64,000 nucleotides of DNA, from NCBI GenBank assembly GCA_965224095.1, contig OZ245039.1, positions 1,860,001 through 1,924,000 of the forward strand, written 5' to 3'. Of the stretch, positions 53,958 to 62,557 are shown in pieces. Position numbers and translations under genes: made by a program. This DNA comes from JBPEWY01 sp965224095. Its GTDB lineage: Bacteria > Bacteroidota > Bacteroidia > Flavobacteriales > Flavobacteriaceae. Numbering within the stretch: position 1 is the first letter of the stretch; each line of letters begins with the position of its first letter. The notes beneath the pieces were generated by a model that ran no database searches, had not been told where the DNA came from, and saw only the letters and a list, made by a program, of their open reading frames with translations.

Positions 53958-55112
53958 TCATTTCGATAAAAGCACAGAGACTGCATTTCCTCCAAATCCC
54001 ACAGCATTTATCAATATATTTTTAATGCTCTTCGGTGCTTCAATTTCAGGGAGATACGGAACCGCATAAACTTCCTGATTTATCAGCATCAAAAGTGCCA
54101 TTTCCAAACTCAATGCTCCTGACGCTCCGAAGGTATGGCCCATTTTCCACTTATTCGTAGTTAAATAAGGAGTGTGCTTTCCAAAAAATTTTTCAATAGC
54201 TATCCGTTCTGCCATATCGCCCTGTATGGTTCCCGGTGTGTGGGTAATTACGATATCTATTTCCTCCGGAGCTAAGCTGTTGTTCAATGCCATTTTCATG
54301 GATCGCTGAAAACAATGTGCTTCCGTTGAAATGGAAGTGTTGTTTTTCAGTACTTCGGTGGCATAACCTATTCCGGAAATAAAAGCCAAAGCGTGATCTG
54401 CCTTTCCTGATTCCAGGCATATGGCAGCAGCTCCCTCGCCCAGCACCATCGTATTTTTCTTTTTCGAACCCTCCAGGGCACGACAGGGGTAATCACCGTT
54501 CGCATCGGCATATATCTTAAGGGCTTTCATTTGAGATATGGTAAACGGAGTTAATGCCGCTTCGCTTCCACCTATTACAAACTTATCGGTTAATCCGCTC
54601 CGAATCCATGCCACTCCGTTTAAAAGAGCGTGTAAAGAGGTAGAGCAGGTAATAGAATGGCTTATTTCCGGTCCTTGTGTTTTTAAATCCTGAGCCACCC
54701 ATGAAGCTATATTTCCCAGGGTTGTAGTTGGTGATGTAAGAGCACTTGTCTTCTCAAATTTTAGAAAAGCTGTGTAAAACTTCTCAAAAAGCTGTGTAGC
54801 CCCTCTTGATGAACCGAAATTAACTCCAAAATTATCCGTGGTCTTCCAACCTGCCTTCCGAACCGCCTGACGGGCTGCATACATTGCAAATAGTACCGAA
54901 TTATCAAGGTTCCTGTACCTATTATGCTCTTCTTTAATACTTTTAATAACCGCCTGTTCATTTGCAGATAACTGCGCGGCGACGGTTTCCTCATCAAACC
55001 CGATTTTTTTTATAAAATGTTTGGGTGAAAGATAACTGTTTCTTACCTCTGAAGCTGTTTTACCCAGGGGAGAAACAGATCCGAAAGCGGTTATGGAGGT
55101 GAGTGGTTGCAT
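53958..55112 (-). CDS. FabF-like beta-ketoacyl synthase in the biotin operon
   Basis: A 384-residue condensing enzyme of the thiolase fold. The Cys-His-His triad is present: Cys in SHSITCSTSLHALLNG, His in VITHTPGTIQGD, and His in KWKMGHTFGASGALSLEMAL. The rest matches FabF/FabB rather than FabH, with a shortened N-terminus. It sits between bioA and bioB with 23 and 51 base gaps, so it is co-transcribed. A role in making the pimeloyl moiety is suggested by position. It is not BioZ, which is of the FabH type, as far as the motifs show. Confidence 0.9.
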   Translation of the reverse strand: MQPLTSITAFGSVSPLGKTASEVRNSYLSPKHFIKKIGFDEETVAAQLSANEQAVIKSIKEEHNRYRNLDNSVLFAMYAARQAVRKAGWKTTDNFGVNFGSSRGATQLFEKFYTAFLKFEKTSALTSPTTTLGNIASWVAQDLKTQGPEISHSITCSTSLHALLNGVAWIRSGLTDKFVIGGSEAALTPFTISQMKALKIYADANGDYPCRALEGSKKKNTMVLGEGAAAICLESGKADHALAFISGIGYATEVLKNNTSISTEAHCFQRSMKMALNNSLAPEEIDIVITHTPGTIQGDMAERIAIEKFFGKHTPYLTTNKWKMGHTFGASGALSLEMALLMLINQEVYAVPYLPEIEAPKSIKNILINAVGFGGNAVSVLLSK

Positions 55113-55135
55113 ACAAAACCATTATTGGCGCAAAA

Positions 55136-56401
55136 CTATAGTATTTCGAGCGCTTCTTCAATGGTTTTATACACTTTTTCCAGCTGTTGATTACTTATAA
55201 CAAACGGAGCCAGGATATAAATGGTATTACCAAGAGGCCGTAAAAAAACACCCTTACTCATAAAAAAACGAAAAAGTTTGTCCCTGTGGCTTCCATAGCG
55301 GCTGGTTTCCAGGGTAATATCAATCGCGTAGATTATACCACATTGTCTGGTTTTTAACACTTTGGGATGATGCTTAATTTTAAGGTCAAATACTTGATGC
55401 GCCTCCGTTACTCTAGCTATATCCCTTTTAATTTCATCAGAATTTAAAAGTTCAATACAGGCCAGAGCAGCACTACATGCCACCGGATTAGCGGAATAGG
55501 TATGTGCATGAAAAAAACCCCTGGCTATTTCTTCATCATAGAATCCGTTAAACACTTCCTGTGTGCAACTCACTATTCCCATAGGAACCATGCCTCCGCT
55601 TAAGGATTTCGAAAGACACATAAAGTCAGGTTTTACTTCAATAAAATCAGAGGCGAAGTTTTTTCCGGTTTTCCCGAACCCCGTCATAATTTCATCTGCA
55701 ATGGTAAGTATTCCAAACTCTTTAGCAAGTTTTAATATTTCATTAATGTGTTCGGCCTTATGCATCTTCATTGCAGCTGCTCCCTGAACCAAAGGTTCGT
55801 AAATAAATGCAGCGACGTTTCCCGATTTGGCCAGGGTTCGGAATTGTTTTTTAACCTCATCCAGGTTTTCATGAAGCGGAACAGGAATGCGATCTACTTC
55901 TATCAGGAGTTCTTCAAAAGGTCCGTTATAAACCGATAATCCGGAAACGGCCATTGCTCCGAACGTATCTCCGTGAAACCCTTCTTCCAAAGCGATGATA
56001 CGGGTTCTTTTTTCTCCTTTGTTAAAAAAGAACTGCAATGCCATTTTAATGGAAGTTTCCACCGCGGTAGAGCCATTGTCGGCAAAATAAATTTTCTGTT
56101 GATTTTCCGGAAGTATTTGCATTAACTTTTCCGATAAAAGTACAGCAGGTTCATGGGTAAGTCCGCTGAAAGTTACGTGATCCAGCTGCTGCATTTGTTT
56201 AAAAACACATTGTATAATATACGGATGGCAATGTCCGTACATGCAGGTATACCAACTGGCTATTCCATCAATATACTCATTTCCATTTTCATCCCATAAC
56301 AATGACCCGGATCCCCTTACCATAGCAGTATGTTCTGGCTGGCGTTTATACTGCGTTAGCGGATGCCAAAGATGTGCTTTATCTCGCTCCTGTATTGTCA
56401 T
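55136..56401 (-). CDS. bioA: adenosylmethionine-8-amino-7-oxononanoate aminotransferase
   Basis: A 421-residue class III aminotransferase. The motifs HLWHPLTQYKRQPEH, FADNGSTAVETSIKMALQFF and the PLP-lysine region CLSKSLSGGMVPMG identify BioA, with the TADEIMTGFGKTGK-type acid (LTIADEIMTGFGKTGK). It turns KAPA into DAPA with SAM as the amino donor. Its start overlaps the bioD stop by one base. Confidence 0.96.
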   Translation of the reverse strand: MTIQERDKAHLWHPLTQYKRQPEHTAMVRGSGSLLWDENGNEYIDGIASWYTCMYGHCHPYIIQCVFKQMQQLDHVTFSGLTHEPAVLLSEKLMQILPENQQKIYFADNGSTAVETSIKMALQFFFNKGEKRTRIIALEEGFHGDTFGAMAVSGLSVYNGPFEELLIEVDRIPVPLHENLDEVKKQFRTLAKSGNVAAFIYEPLVQGAAAMKMHKAEHINEILKLAKEFGILTIADEIMTGFGKTGKNFASDFIEVKPDFMCLSKSLSGGMVPMGIVSCTQEVFNGFYDEEIARGFFHAHTYSANPVACSAALACIELLNSDEIKRDIARVTEAHQVFDLKIKHHPKVLKTRQCGIIYAIDITLETSRYGSHRDKLFRFFMSKGVFLRPLGNTIYILAPFVISNQQLEKVYKTIEEALEIL

Positions 56402-57015
56402 TATAACTTGTTTTTTAATGCCGCTGCATATTTTTTAATAACTTCCCTGTTAAAATAAGGTTCTTCATTTATACGGCCAATAACGGGAATTCCGGACATT
56501 TTTTTTATGATATTTTCGGTGGAAGCATTTTCATCGCCGCTAAAAATCAAAGAGGTGTTAAAACCCTTCTCTCTTAAAATTTTCAAGGTGAGCAATGTAT
56601 GATTAATACTCCCCAGATAATGCCTCGATACAACGATAACCCTGTATTCCGGCTTTATTAAATCGAGTATGGTGTTTTTTTCATTCAGAGGAACCAATAT
56701 TCCTCCTGCCCCTTCTATAACAAGGTGATTATGGGTATCAGGTTCATGAATGGCATCAAGCCTAATCTTTAATCCGTCAATAGCTGCTGAAGCATGAGGA
56801 CTCATCGGTGTTTTTAAAGCATAGCTATTATCGTGAAACACGGAAAACGGATTGGAAGTAAGTTGCTTAACCTTATCGCTATCGCTAAAATCCAAATTGC
56901 CGGATTGAATTGGTTTCCAATAATCTGCTTTTAAAGCCTCCGTAATAATTGCAGCTACAACAGTTTTACCAACCTCTGTTGATATTCCTGTGATGAAGAT
57001 TTTTTTTTGTTTCAT
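56401..57015 (-). CDS. bioD: dethiobiotin synthetase
   Basis: A 204-residue ATP-dependent carboxylase that closes the ureido ring. The P-loop is FITGISTEVGKTVVAAII and the second motif LVIEGAGGILVPLNEKNT. Its stop overlaps the bioA start and its start overlaps the bioF stop, each by one base, so the three are translationally coupled. Confidence 0.95.
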   Translation of the reverse strand: MKQKKIFITGISTEVGKTVVAAIITEALKADYWKPIQSGNLDFSDSDKVKQLTSNPFSVFHDNSYALKTPMSPHASAAIDGLKIRLDAIHEPDTHNHLVIEGAGGILVPLNEKNTILDLIKPEYRVIVVSRHYLGSINHTLLTLKILREKGFNTSLIFSGDENASTENIIKKMSGIPVIGRINEEPYFNREVIKKYAAALKNKL

Positions 57016-58151
57016 TATACTGCAAAAGTAGCCAACCGCCGGAGAACTTCAGTGATTTCGTCTGTTGAATTAAAACTGTGAATACAGAATCTTAAGCGTT
57101 CGCTCTTTTCCGAAACCGTTGGATATAATATAGGTCTCACATCGAACCCGGTATTTCTCAGTGCTTCAGAAATTTGGCGAACATTCCCATTGGGCAAAAC
57201 AATACTCTGAACCGCCGAAGTACTTTCGATAAAAAATTTGCCCAGGCCCAAACGAGCGATCTCTTTTTTAAAAAAAGAGATGTTTGTATGAAGCTTATCA
57301 ACTTCTCCAAGACCATACGCTTCAGACAATATTTTATAAGTGCAAATCACACTTGCCGCTGTATGTGGGGTTAAAGCCGTTGTATACATAATACTTCGGG
57401 CAAAATTAATTAGATATTGCTTTAATGAATTACCTCCCAAAACAGCTGCACCGTGGCATCCCAATGCTTTTCCAAAAGTAATAATGCGAGCAAACACCTT
57501 ATTATGGAGGTCCAGGGTTTGTGCCAAACCTCTTCCAAAAACTCCCATTGCATGGGCTTCGTCTAAAATTAAACGGGCGTTATACTTGAAACATATTTCC
57601 GATAGTGTGCTCAGGTCGGGAGTATCTCCATCCATGGAAAAAACCGATTCGCTTACTACATAAACTACTGCTTTATCCTTATGGTTTTCCAATAATCTTC
57701 CAAGCGAATTAATATTATTGTGTTTGAATTTATAGGCTTTTGCCGATGAAAGGCGCAACCCGTCCCGTATACTCGCATGAATATATTCGTCAAACAACAC
57801 CACATCTCCCTTTTGAACAAGCGATGAAAACAAACCCAGATTGGCATCGTAGCCGGAGTTAAAAACCAGGGCCGCTTCACTTTTATGCTCCCGGCAAAGC
57901 AGGGCTTCCAATTCTTCAAAAAGCGGATGGTTTCCGGTAAGCAGGCGGGAGCCAGTGCTCCCGTTTAAAATATTTGTGTTTTGTAAAAGATACGAATGGA
58001 TATTGTTAAAGAGTTGTACATCCCTGGCAAAACCCAGGTAATCATTCGATGAAAAATCAACAAGATCGCTTTGGGGTAAAAATTTCCTAAGCCTCCCTTC
58101 TGAAGTACGCTTATCCAACTTTACACGAAGCTTTTCCGGTAGTTTTTGCAT
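57015..58151 (-). CDS. bioF: 8-amino-7-oxononanoate synthase
   Basis: A 378-residue PLP enzyme that condenses pimeloyl-ACP (or CoA) with alanine. Motifs are DFSSNDYLGFARD, NGSTGSRLLTGNHPLFEELE, ARLILDEAHAMGVFGRGL and the PLP-lysine region ARIITFGKALGCHGAAVLGG. The first gene of the biotin operon. The open frame begins with TTG at 58157, which lies in the -7 box; the ATG at 58151 is taken. Confidence 0.96.
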   Translation of the reverse strand: MQKLPEKLRVKLDKRTSEGRLRKFLPQSDLVDFSSNDYLGFARDVQLFNNIHSYLLQNTNILNGSTGSRLLTGNHPLFEELEALLCREHKSEAALVFNSGYDANLGLFSSLVQKGDVVLFDEYIHASIRDGLRLSSAKAYKFKHNNINSLGRLLENHKDKAVVYVVSESVFSMDGDTPDLSTLSEICFKYNARLILDEAHAMGVFGRGLAQTLDLHNKVFARIITFGKALGCHGAAVLGGNSLKQYLINFARSIMYTTALTPHTAASVICTYKILSEAYGLGEVDKLHTNISFFKKEIARLGLGKFFIESTSAVQSIVLPNGNVRQISEALRNTGFDVRPILYPTVSEKSERLRFCIHSFNSTDEITEVLRRLATFAV

Positions 58152-58154
58152 GCT

Positions 58155-58162
58155 CAAATTTA
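58155..58162 (-). promoter_or_regulatory. -7 box of the biotin operon
   Basis: TAAATTTG on the minus strand ends just 3 bases before the bioF ATG, so the mRNA is probably leaderless. I see no BirA-type operator in the 34-base divergent interval. Confidence 0.5.
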
Positions 58163-58191
58163 AGTATCTTTATTAGAAAAACAGCACTGGT

Positions 58192-58728
58192 ATGATAAAT
58201 TATAAATGCTCTGAAACCGACGGTGAGTTAAAGCAAATATTGGAATTACAGGCTAAAAATATTCCATCGGCTATTTCAGATACAGAGAAAAACCGGGAAG
58301 GTTTTGTTACGGTACACCACACAATGAAAATACTAAAAAAGATGCACGAAGCCTGTCCTCATATTATCGCTGTAAACGGCCCTGTAGTTGTTGGCTATGC
58401 TTTGTGTATGACAAAAGAGTTTGCCAAAGATATTCCCGTGTTAATTCCCATGTTCAAACAAATAAAAGATATCATATCGGAAGATACCAGTTATATTGTT
58501 ATGGGGCAGGTATGTATTGACAAATCCTATAGGCGTAAGGGTATTTTCAGAGGGTTATATGATCATATGAAACGCTGTTTAAAGGATCGGTACGATCTTA
58601 TAGTCACGGAAGTCGACGAAGCAAATACCCGTTCTATGCAGGCTCATTATGCCATTGGTTTTAAGAGTCTGAAAAAATATCGTGCAGATAATCACGATTG
58701 GGATTTAATAGGGTGGTCAATTAAATAA
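58192..58728 (+). CDS. GNAT family N-acetyltransferase
   Basis: A 178-residue acetyltransferase. The acetyl-CoA loop is in VCIDKSYRRKGIFRGLYDHM (motif A), and the later TEVDEANTRSMQAHYAIGF is motif B. The substrate is unknown. It is divergent from bioF with a TATCTTTA element upstream, and ends before a strong terminator. Confidence 0.9.
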   Translation: MINYKCSETDGELKQILELQAKNIPSAISDTEKNREGFVTVHHTMKILKKMHEACPHIIAVNGPVVVGYALCMTKEFAKDIPVLIPMFKQIKDIISEDTSYIVMGQVCIDKSYRRKGIFRGLYDHMKRCLKDRYDLIVTEVDEANTRSMQAHYAIGFKSLKKYRADNHDWDLIGWSIK

Positions 58729-58763
58729 AAAAAGCGCTAAAGGATATTCTTTAGCGCTTTTAA
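58727..58763. terminator. bidirectional terminator
   Basis: AAAAAGCGCTAAAG and CTTTAGCGCTTTT form a 13-bp stem with a 6-base loop, between convergent GNAT and atpC genes. Confidence 0.85.
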
Positions 58764-58783
58764 AAATATAATGTTGTTTTTAT

Positions 58784-59062
58784 TTAATCTGCCAAAACAA
58801 TCACCTTATTATTTTTCATTTCAATAGTTCCGCTGGAAATGGGAAGTACGGTGGCGTTCTTCTCTCCAGATTTAAACCGGGAGGCGAACTCCTCATCCAA
58901 TGTTATACTTCCGTATATTTTAATATTTCCGGTACCTAAAAGTGAAATAACCGGTGCGTGATCGTTTAACATTTGAAACTCACCATTGATACCGGGAACG
59001 GCAACAGAATCGACTTCTCCGCTAAATAATGTGGCTTCAGGTGATACAATTTCCAAATACAT
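58784..59062 (-). CDS. atpC: F1 ATP synthase subunit epsilon (short form)
   Basis: A 92-residue protein from the ATG at 59062 (LEIVSPEATLFSGEVDSVAV). It covers only the N-terminal beta-sandwich of epsilon (GINGEFQMLNDHAPVISLLG) and lacks the C-terminal helical hairpin that inhibits ATP hydrolysis in E. coli. It follows atpD by 51 bases. The other ATP synthase genes are not in the window, as is usual in Bacteroidota, where atpDC stands apart. Confidence 0.94.
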   Translation of the reverse strand: MYLEIVSPEATLFSGEVDSVAVPGINGEFQMLNDHAPVISLLGTGNIKIYGSITLDEEFASRFKSGEKNATVLPISSGTIEMKNNKVIVLAD

Positions 59063-59113
59063 AATAATCCGTATTAAGTACAACTACCGGGGATATCCCC
59101 ATGTTGTTATTTT

Positions 59114-60622
59114 TTAAACTTCCGCGAGCATTTTTTCTCCGGCCTCAATAGCATCTTCAATAGTTCCCTTGAGGTTAAAGGCCGCTTCCGGAAGGTGGTC
59201 CAGTTCTCCCTCCATGATCATATTAAAGCCTTTAATGGTGTCTTTGATATCAACCAGTACTCCGGGAATTCCCGTAAACTGCTCTGCTACATGGAAAGGC
59301 TGCGATAAGAAACGCTGTACACGTCTAGCACGTGATACGGCCAGTTTATCTTCTTCTGAAAGCTCTTCCATCCCCAGAATAGCAATAATGTCCTGAAGCT
59401 CTTTATATCGCTGTAACAACTCTTTTACGCGTTGTGCACATTCGTAATGTTCTTTTCCTAAAATTTCCTGCGTAAGAATTCTGGAAGTAGAATCTAGTGG
59501 ATCTACCGCCGGATAAATCCCCAGCTCCGCAATCTTACGAGACAATACGGTTGTAGCATCCAGGTGCGCGAATGTAGTGGCCGGTGCGGGGTCGGTCAAG
59601 TCATCCGCAGGTACATAAACCGCCTGTACCGAAGTAATAGATCCTTTCTTGGTAGAGGTAATACGCTCCTGCATAGCTCCCATTTCGGTAGCCAGTGTAG
59701 GCTGATAACCTACCGCGGAAGGCATCCGTCCTAAAAGGGCCGACACTTCCGATCCTGCTTGCGTAAATCGGAAAATATTATCTACAAAGAAGAGTACATC
59801 TTTTCCTTGTCCATCTCCGGCTCCATCGCGAAAATATTCTGCGATAGTCAATCCGGAAAGTGCAACACGGGCACGTGCTCCGGGAGGTTCATTCATTTGT
59901 CCGAATACGAAAGTAGCTTTAGATTCTTTCATGGCTTTTTTATCAACCTTTGAAAGGTCCCATCCTCCTTCTTCCATGGAGTGAAGAAAATCATCGCCAT
60001 ATTTAATAATTCCAGATTCCAGCATTTCGCGAAGCAGGTCATTTCCTTCACGAGTTCTTTCTCCTACACCTGCAAAAACAGATAAACCACCATGACCTTT
60101 AGCGATATTATTAATGAGTTCCTGAATCAATACGGTTTTACCCACACCTGCACCTCCAAAGAGACCAATTTTACCTCCTTTGGCATAGGGTTCGATAAGG
60201 TCGATTACTTTGATTCCGGTAAATAAAACTTCAGTTGAAGTGGAAAGTTCTTCAAACTTAGGAGCTTCTCTGTGAATTGGAAGTCCGTTTTTACCTTCTT
60301 TGGGTAAATTTCCGATACCATCAATGGCATCTCCAATTACATTAAAAAGGCGTCCGTATACATCTTCTCCGATAGGCATCTGAATAGGTACTCCTGTTGA
60401 AATCGCTTCTTCTCCTCTGCTCAATCCGTCAGTAGAATCCATAGAAATTGTTCGTACGGTGTCTTCTCCAACATGCGATTGTACCTCGAGTACCAAGACA
60501 GAACCGTCTTCGCGTTTAATTTCCAACGAATCGTAAATCTTAGGGAGTTCTGAACCTGATTCAAACGCCACGTCTACTACCGGGCCTATAATTTGAGCAA
60601 CTTTACCTGTAACTTTTGACAT
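59114..60622 (-). CDS. atpD: F1 ATP synthase subunit beta
   Basis: The catalytic subunit, 502 residues. The P-loop is GLFGGAGVGKTVLIQELINN, with the Walker B in GKDVLFFVDNIFRFTQAGSE and the catalytic Glu in GVGERTREGNDLL. It has its own -7 box and an 80-base leader, so atpDC is a separate transcript. Confidence 0.98.
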   Translation of the reverse strand: MSKVTGKVAQIIGPVVDVAFESGSELPKIYDSLEIKREDGSVLVLEVQSHVGEDTVRTISMDSTDGLSRGEEAISTGVPIQMPIGEDVYGRLFNVIGDAIDGIGNLPKEGKNGLPIHREAPKFEELSTSTEVLFTGIKVIDLIEPYAKGGKIGLFGGAGVGKTVLIQELINNIAKGHGGLSVFAGVGERTREGNDLLREMLESGIIKYGDDFLHSMEEGGWDLSKVDKKAMKESKATFVFGQMNEPPGARARVALSGLTIAEYFRDGAGDGQGKDVLFFVDNIFRFTQAGSEVSALLGRMPSAVGYQPTLATEMGAMQERITSTKKGSITSVQAVYVPADDLTDPAPATTFAHLDATTVLSRKIAELGIYPAVDPLDSTSRILTQEILGKEHYECAQRVKELLQRYKELQDIIAILGMEELSEEDKLAVSRARRVQRFLSQPFHVAEQFTGIPGVLVDIKDTIKGFNMIMEGELDHLPEAAFNLKGTIEDAIEAGEKMLAEV

Positions 60623-60707
60623 TCTCTGTATCTATTTAATATTACGTAGAATAACTTCCTGCGATCTCTCGTCAGGGCTTTACAAAACCTGAGCTTTTTT
60701 CGCGGTG

Positions 60708-60715
60708 CAAAGATA
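60708..60715 (-). promoter_or_regulatory. -7 box of atpDC
   Basis: TATCTTTG on the minus strand, exact consensus, about 86 bases before the atpD ATG. The rest of the 236-base interval has only the terminator at 60805-60837. Confidence 0.55.
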
Positions 60716-60804
60716 TATTTTTAATTAGAAAAATAAGCCTGGTTTTCAATTTTTTATCGGAAAAAATACAATGCTTAAATCTCCCTTATAAAAAACCGTA
60801 AAAC

Positions 60805-60837
60805 AAAAGCCATCTGAATATAACAGATGGCTTTAAA
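60805..60837 (-). terminator. terminator of the SGNH lipoprotein gene
   Basis: AAAGCCATCTG and CAGATGGCTTT pair over 11 bases with an AATATAA loop; on the minus strand a T-rich run (TTTTGTTTTA) follows. Confidence 0.75.
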
Positions 60838-60858
60838 TGCTATGTATTTGTCTATTTA

Positions 60859-62529
60859 CTAATTCAGATATAAGCCCGTATATTTTATTGGATTTACTGT
60901 TGGAATATTAGAACCATATGTTTGATTGATGATTTCAATCATTTTATTAGCAACAACTGCATTTCCTCTTGGTGACGGATGGATTCCATCAAGTGAAAAA
61001 GCTCCTCCCGTAACGAAATCGGCAGTCAAAAAAGCACTTCCGGCCTGGTATCCGGATTCTGCTACTTCCTTGATAAAAGCATTTGCATCAAACAACGGCA
61101 AACCAAAAGCCGTGGCAGCATCGGAAATTACCTGGTTAAAGGCTACAATAGCTTCCGATATATCCGCCTGTTCCTGCGGAATTAACACCCACCTGTCATC
61201 CAGGGGATGTGTAATTCCCTCTACAGAGAATTGAGCGGCCAATTCAGGAGTAAGTCCCTGGCTTTGAAGGAAAGCCGCAAAATCGGCATTTACAGTACCT
61301 ATTACCGAACTACTGGGAAGGATGAGTAAATCTCCGGCATTAGCCTGTCTGGTTTGACCATAAACAGTTCCAAGTAAATCAGCTACAATCGGGGCCGCCT
61401 GAGGTGGCAATCCCAGTTGTTGTACAAACAAAGGAAAATTAGGGTCCAGATTTAAAACAGCTGTTATCTCAGCAGCTTTATTTTCAAGTGATTCGTCACG
61501 TATTACTACAGGGCTTGCCTGTGTAGTTGAAAAAACAACAGATCGTTCCGGGATATTTAAAAAGGCATATACCTGATTCAGTGCCCCAAATACCGTATTT
61601 AAGGTAGGGATAGAAGGTCCAAAGTCCGGATTACTGGGATCTAACGGGGCATAAGGCACCGTAGTAAAATACGGAGCTACCGTTACATCAGGAATATTAG
61701 TTAAAATTCCATCAGCGCCGGTATCCACCAAAGTCTGTACAATCCCGTTATATATTTGGTTAAAGGCAAGAGCATTGGTAATATCGTTTCCACCATAAGT
61801 TAGCGGATTCAGATTTCCCGTTTCATTATGGTCTGCGCCTACCCCGCCGGAAGTGGCATACCCTAATACATCATTGCTTCCAATCCATAAAGAGAAAAAG
61901 CTTGGTCCTTTAGCTACGGCATCTCCAAGTACGGTAGCAGTAGGAGAAGAAGCCATTCTAATAAAATACGGATTTGCCGCCTGTGCCGCAAAATTTGTCA
62001 AATCTCCATAGCCATTTGCTATCAAATGATAACTCTTGGCCCCGGGCACTCCCATATTATTATACGGGCCGGGATTTATGGCCACAATATCGGTAGTTGA
62101 CGGATCGCTGACCCTTAATGGCACCTGATTTACCGCATCAAAATAGAACCTGGGTGGAAATACATTGGCTCCCGTTAGTGGGTTTAAAACCGGAGCTCCA
62201 TTTAAAAGTAACCCCCCTGCATTGTCATTCATTAACGGTTGTGTAAACGCACCTCCGCCTGCCAACGCAAACTGATGAGCGAGAATATTAGGAAAGGATT
62301 TATCCTGACCTTCCGCAAATAATGCACCATCGGAAAATCCGGCAGTCAGTGAGTTTCCGATAGCCACGAATGTAGAAAAATCGGCTGTTCCACTGGAAAA
62401 ACTCGGAGGGTTTGGTGTTACGGTAACCGCATCGTCAATTAAAGGTGTTGCCAGAGAATCATCGTCACTTTCACAGGCTGTAAACCCCAGAAGCAGTGCC
62501 GCCAACAGCCCTATATATTTTGTTTTCAT
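60859..62529 (-). CDS. SGNH/GDSL-fold hydrolase lipoprotein
   Basis: About 556 residues from the ATG at 62529, giving a lipoprotein signal (LLAALLLGFTAC). The SGNH blocks are spread over the protein: Ser in FVAIGNSLTAGFSDG (so GNSL instead of GDSL), Asn in FSLWIGSNDVLG, and the Asp-His pair in LDGIHPSPRGNAVVANKM. It is probably an esterase or lipase anchored in the outer membrane. It lies 28 bases after the TonB receptor gene, in the same transcript, as an SusD-like partner in place of a binding lipoprotein; that analogy is inference. Confidence 0.88.
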   Translation of the reverse strand: MKTKYIGLLAALLLGFTACESDDDSLATPLIDDAVTVTPNPPSFSSGTADFSTFVAIGNSLTAGFSDGALFAEGQDKSFPNILAHQFALAGGGAFTQPLMNDNAGGLLLNGAPVLNPLTGANVFPPRFYFDAVNQVPLRVSDPSTTDIVAINPGPYNNMGVPGAKSYHLIANGYGDLTNFAAQAANPYFIRMASSPTATVLGDAVAKGPSFFSLWIGSNDVLGYATSGGVGADHNETGNLNPLTYGGNDITNALAFNQIYNGIVQTLVDTGADGILTNIPDVTVAPYFTTVPYAPLDPSNPDFGPSIPTLNTVFGALNQVYAFLNIPERSVVFSTTQASPVVIRDESLENKAAEITAVLNLDPNFPLFVQQLGLPPQAAPIVADLLGTVYGQTRQANAGDLLILPSSSVIGTVNADFAAFLQSQGLTPELAAQFSVEGITHPLDDRWVLIPQEQADISEAIVAFNQVISDAATAFGLPLFDANAFIKEVAESGYQAGSAFLTADFVTGGAFSLDGIHPSPRGNAVVANKMIEIINQTYGSNIPTVNPIKYTGLYLN

Positions 62530-62557
62530 AAGTAATTTATTATCTATTTTCATTTTC

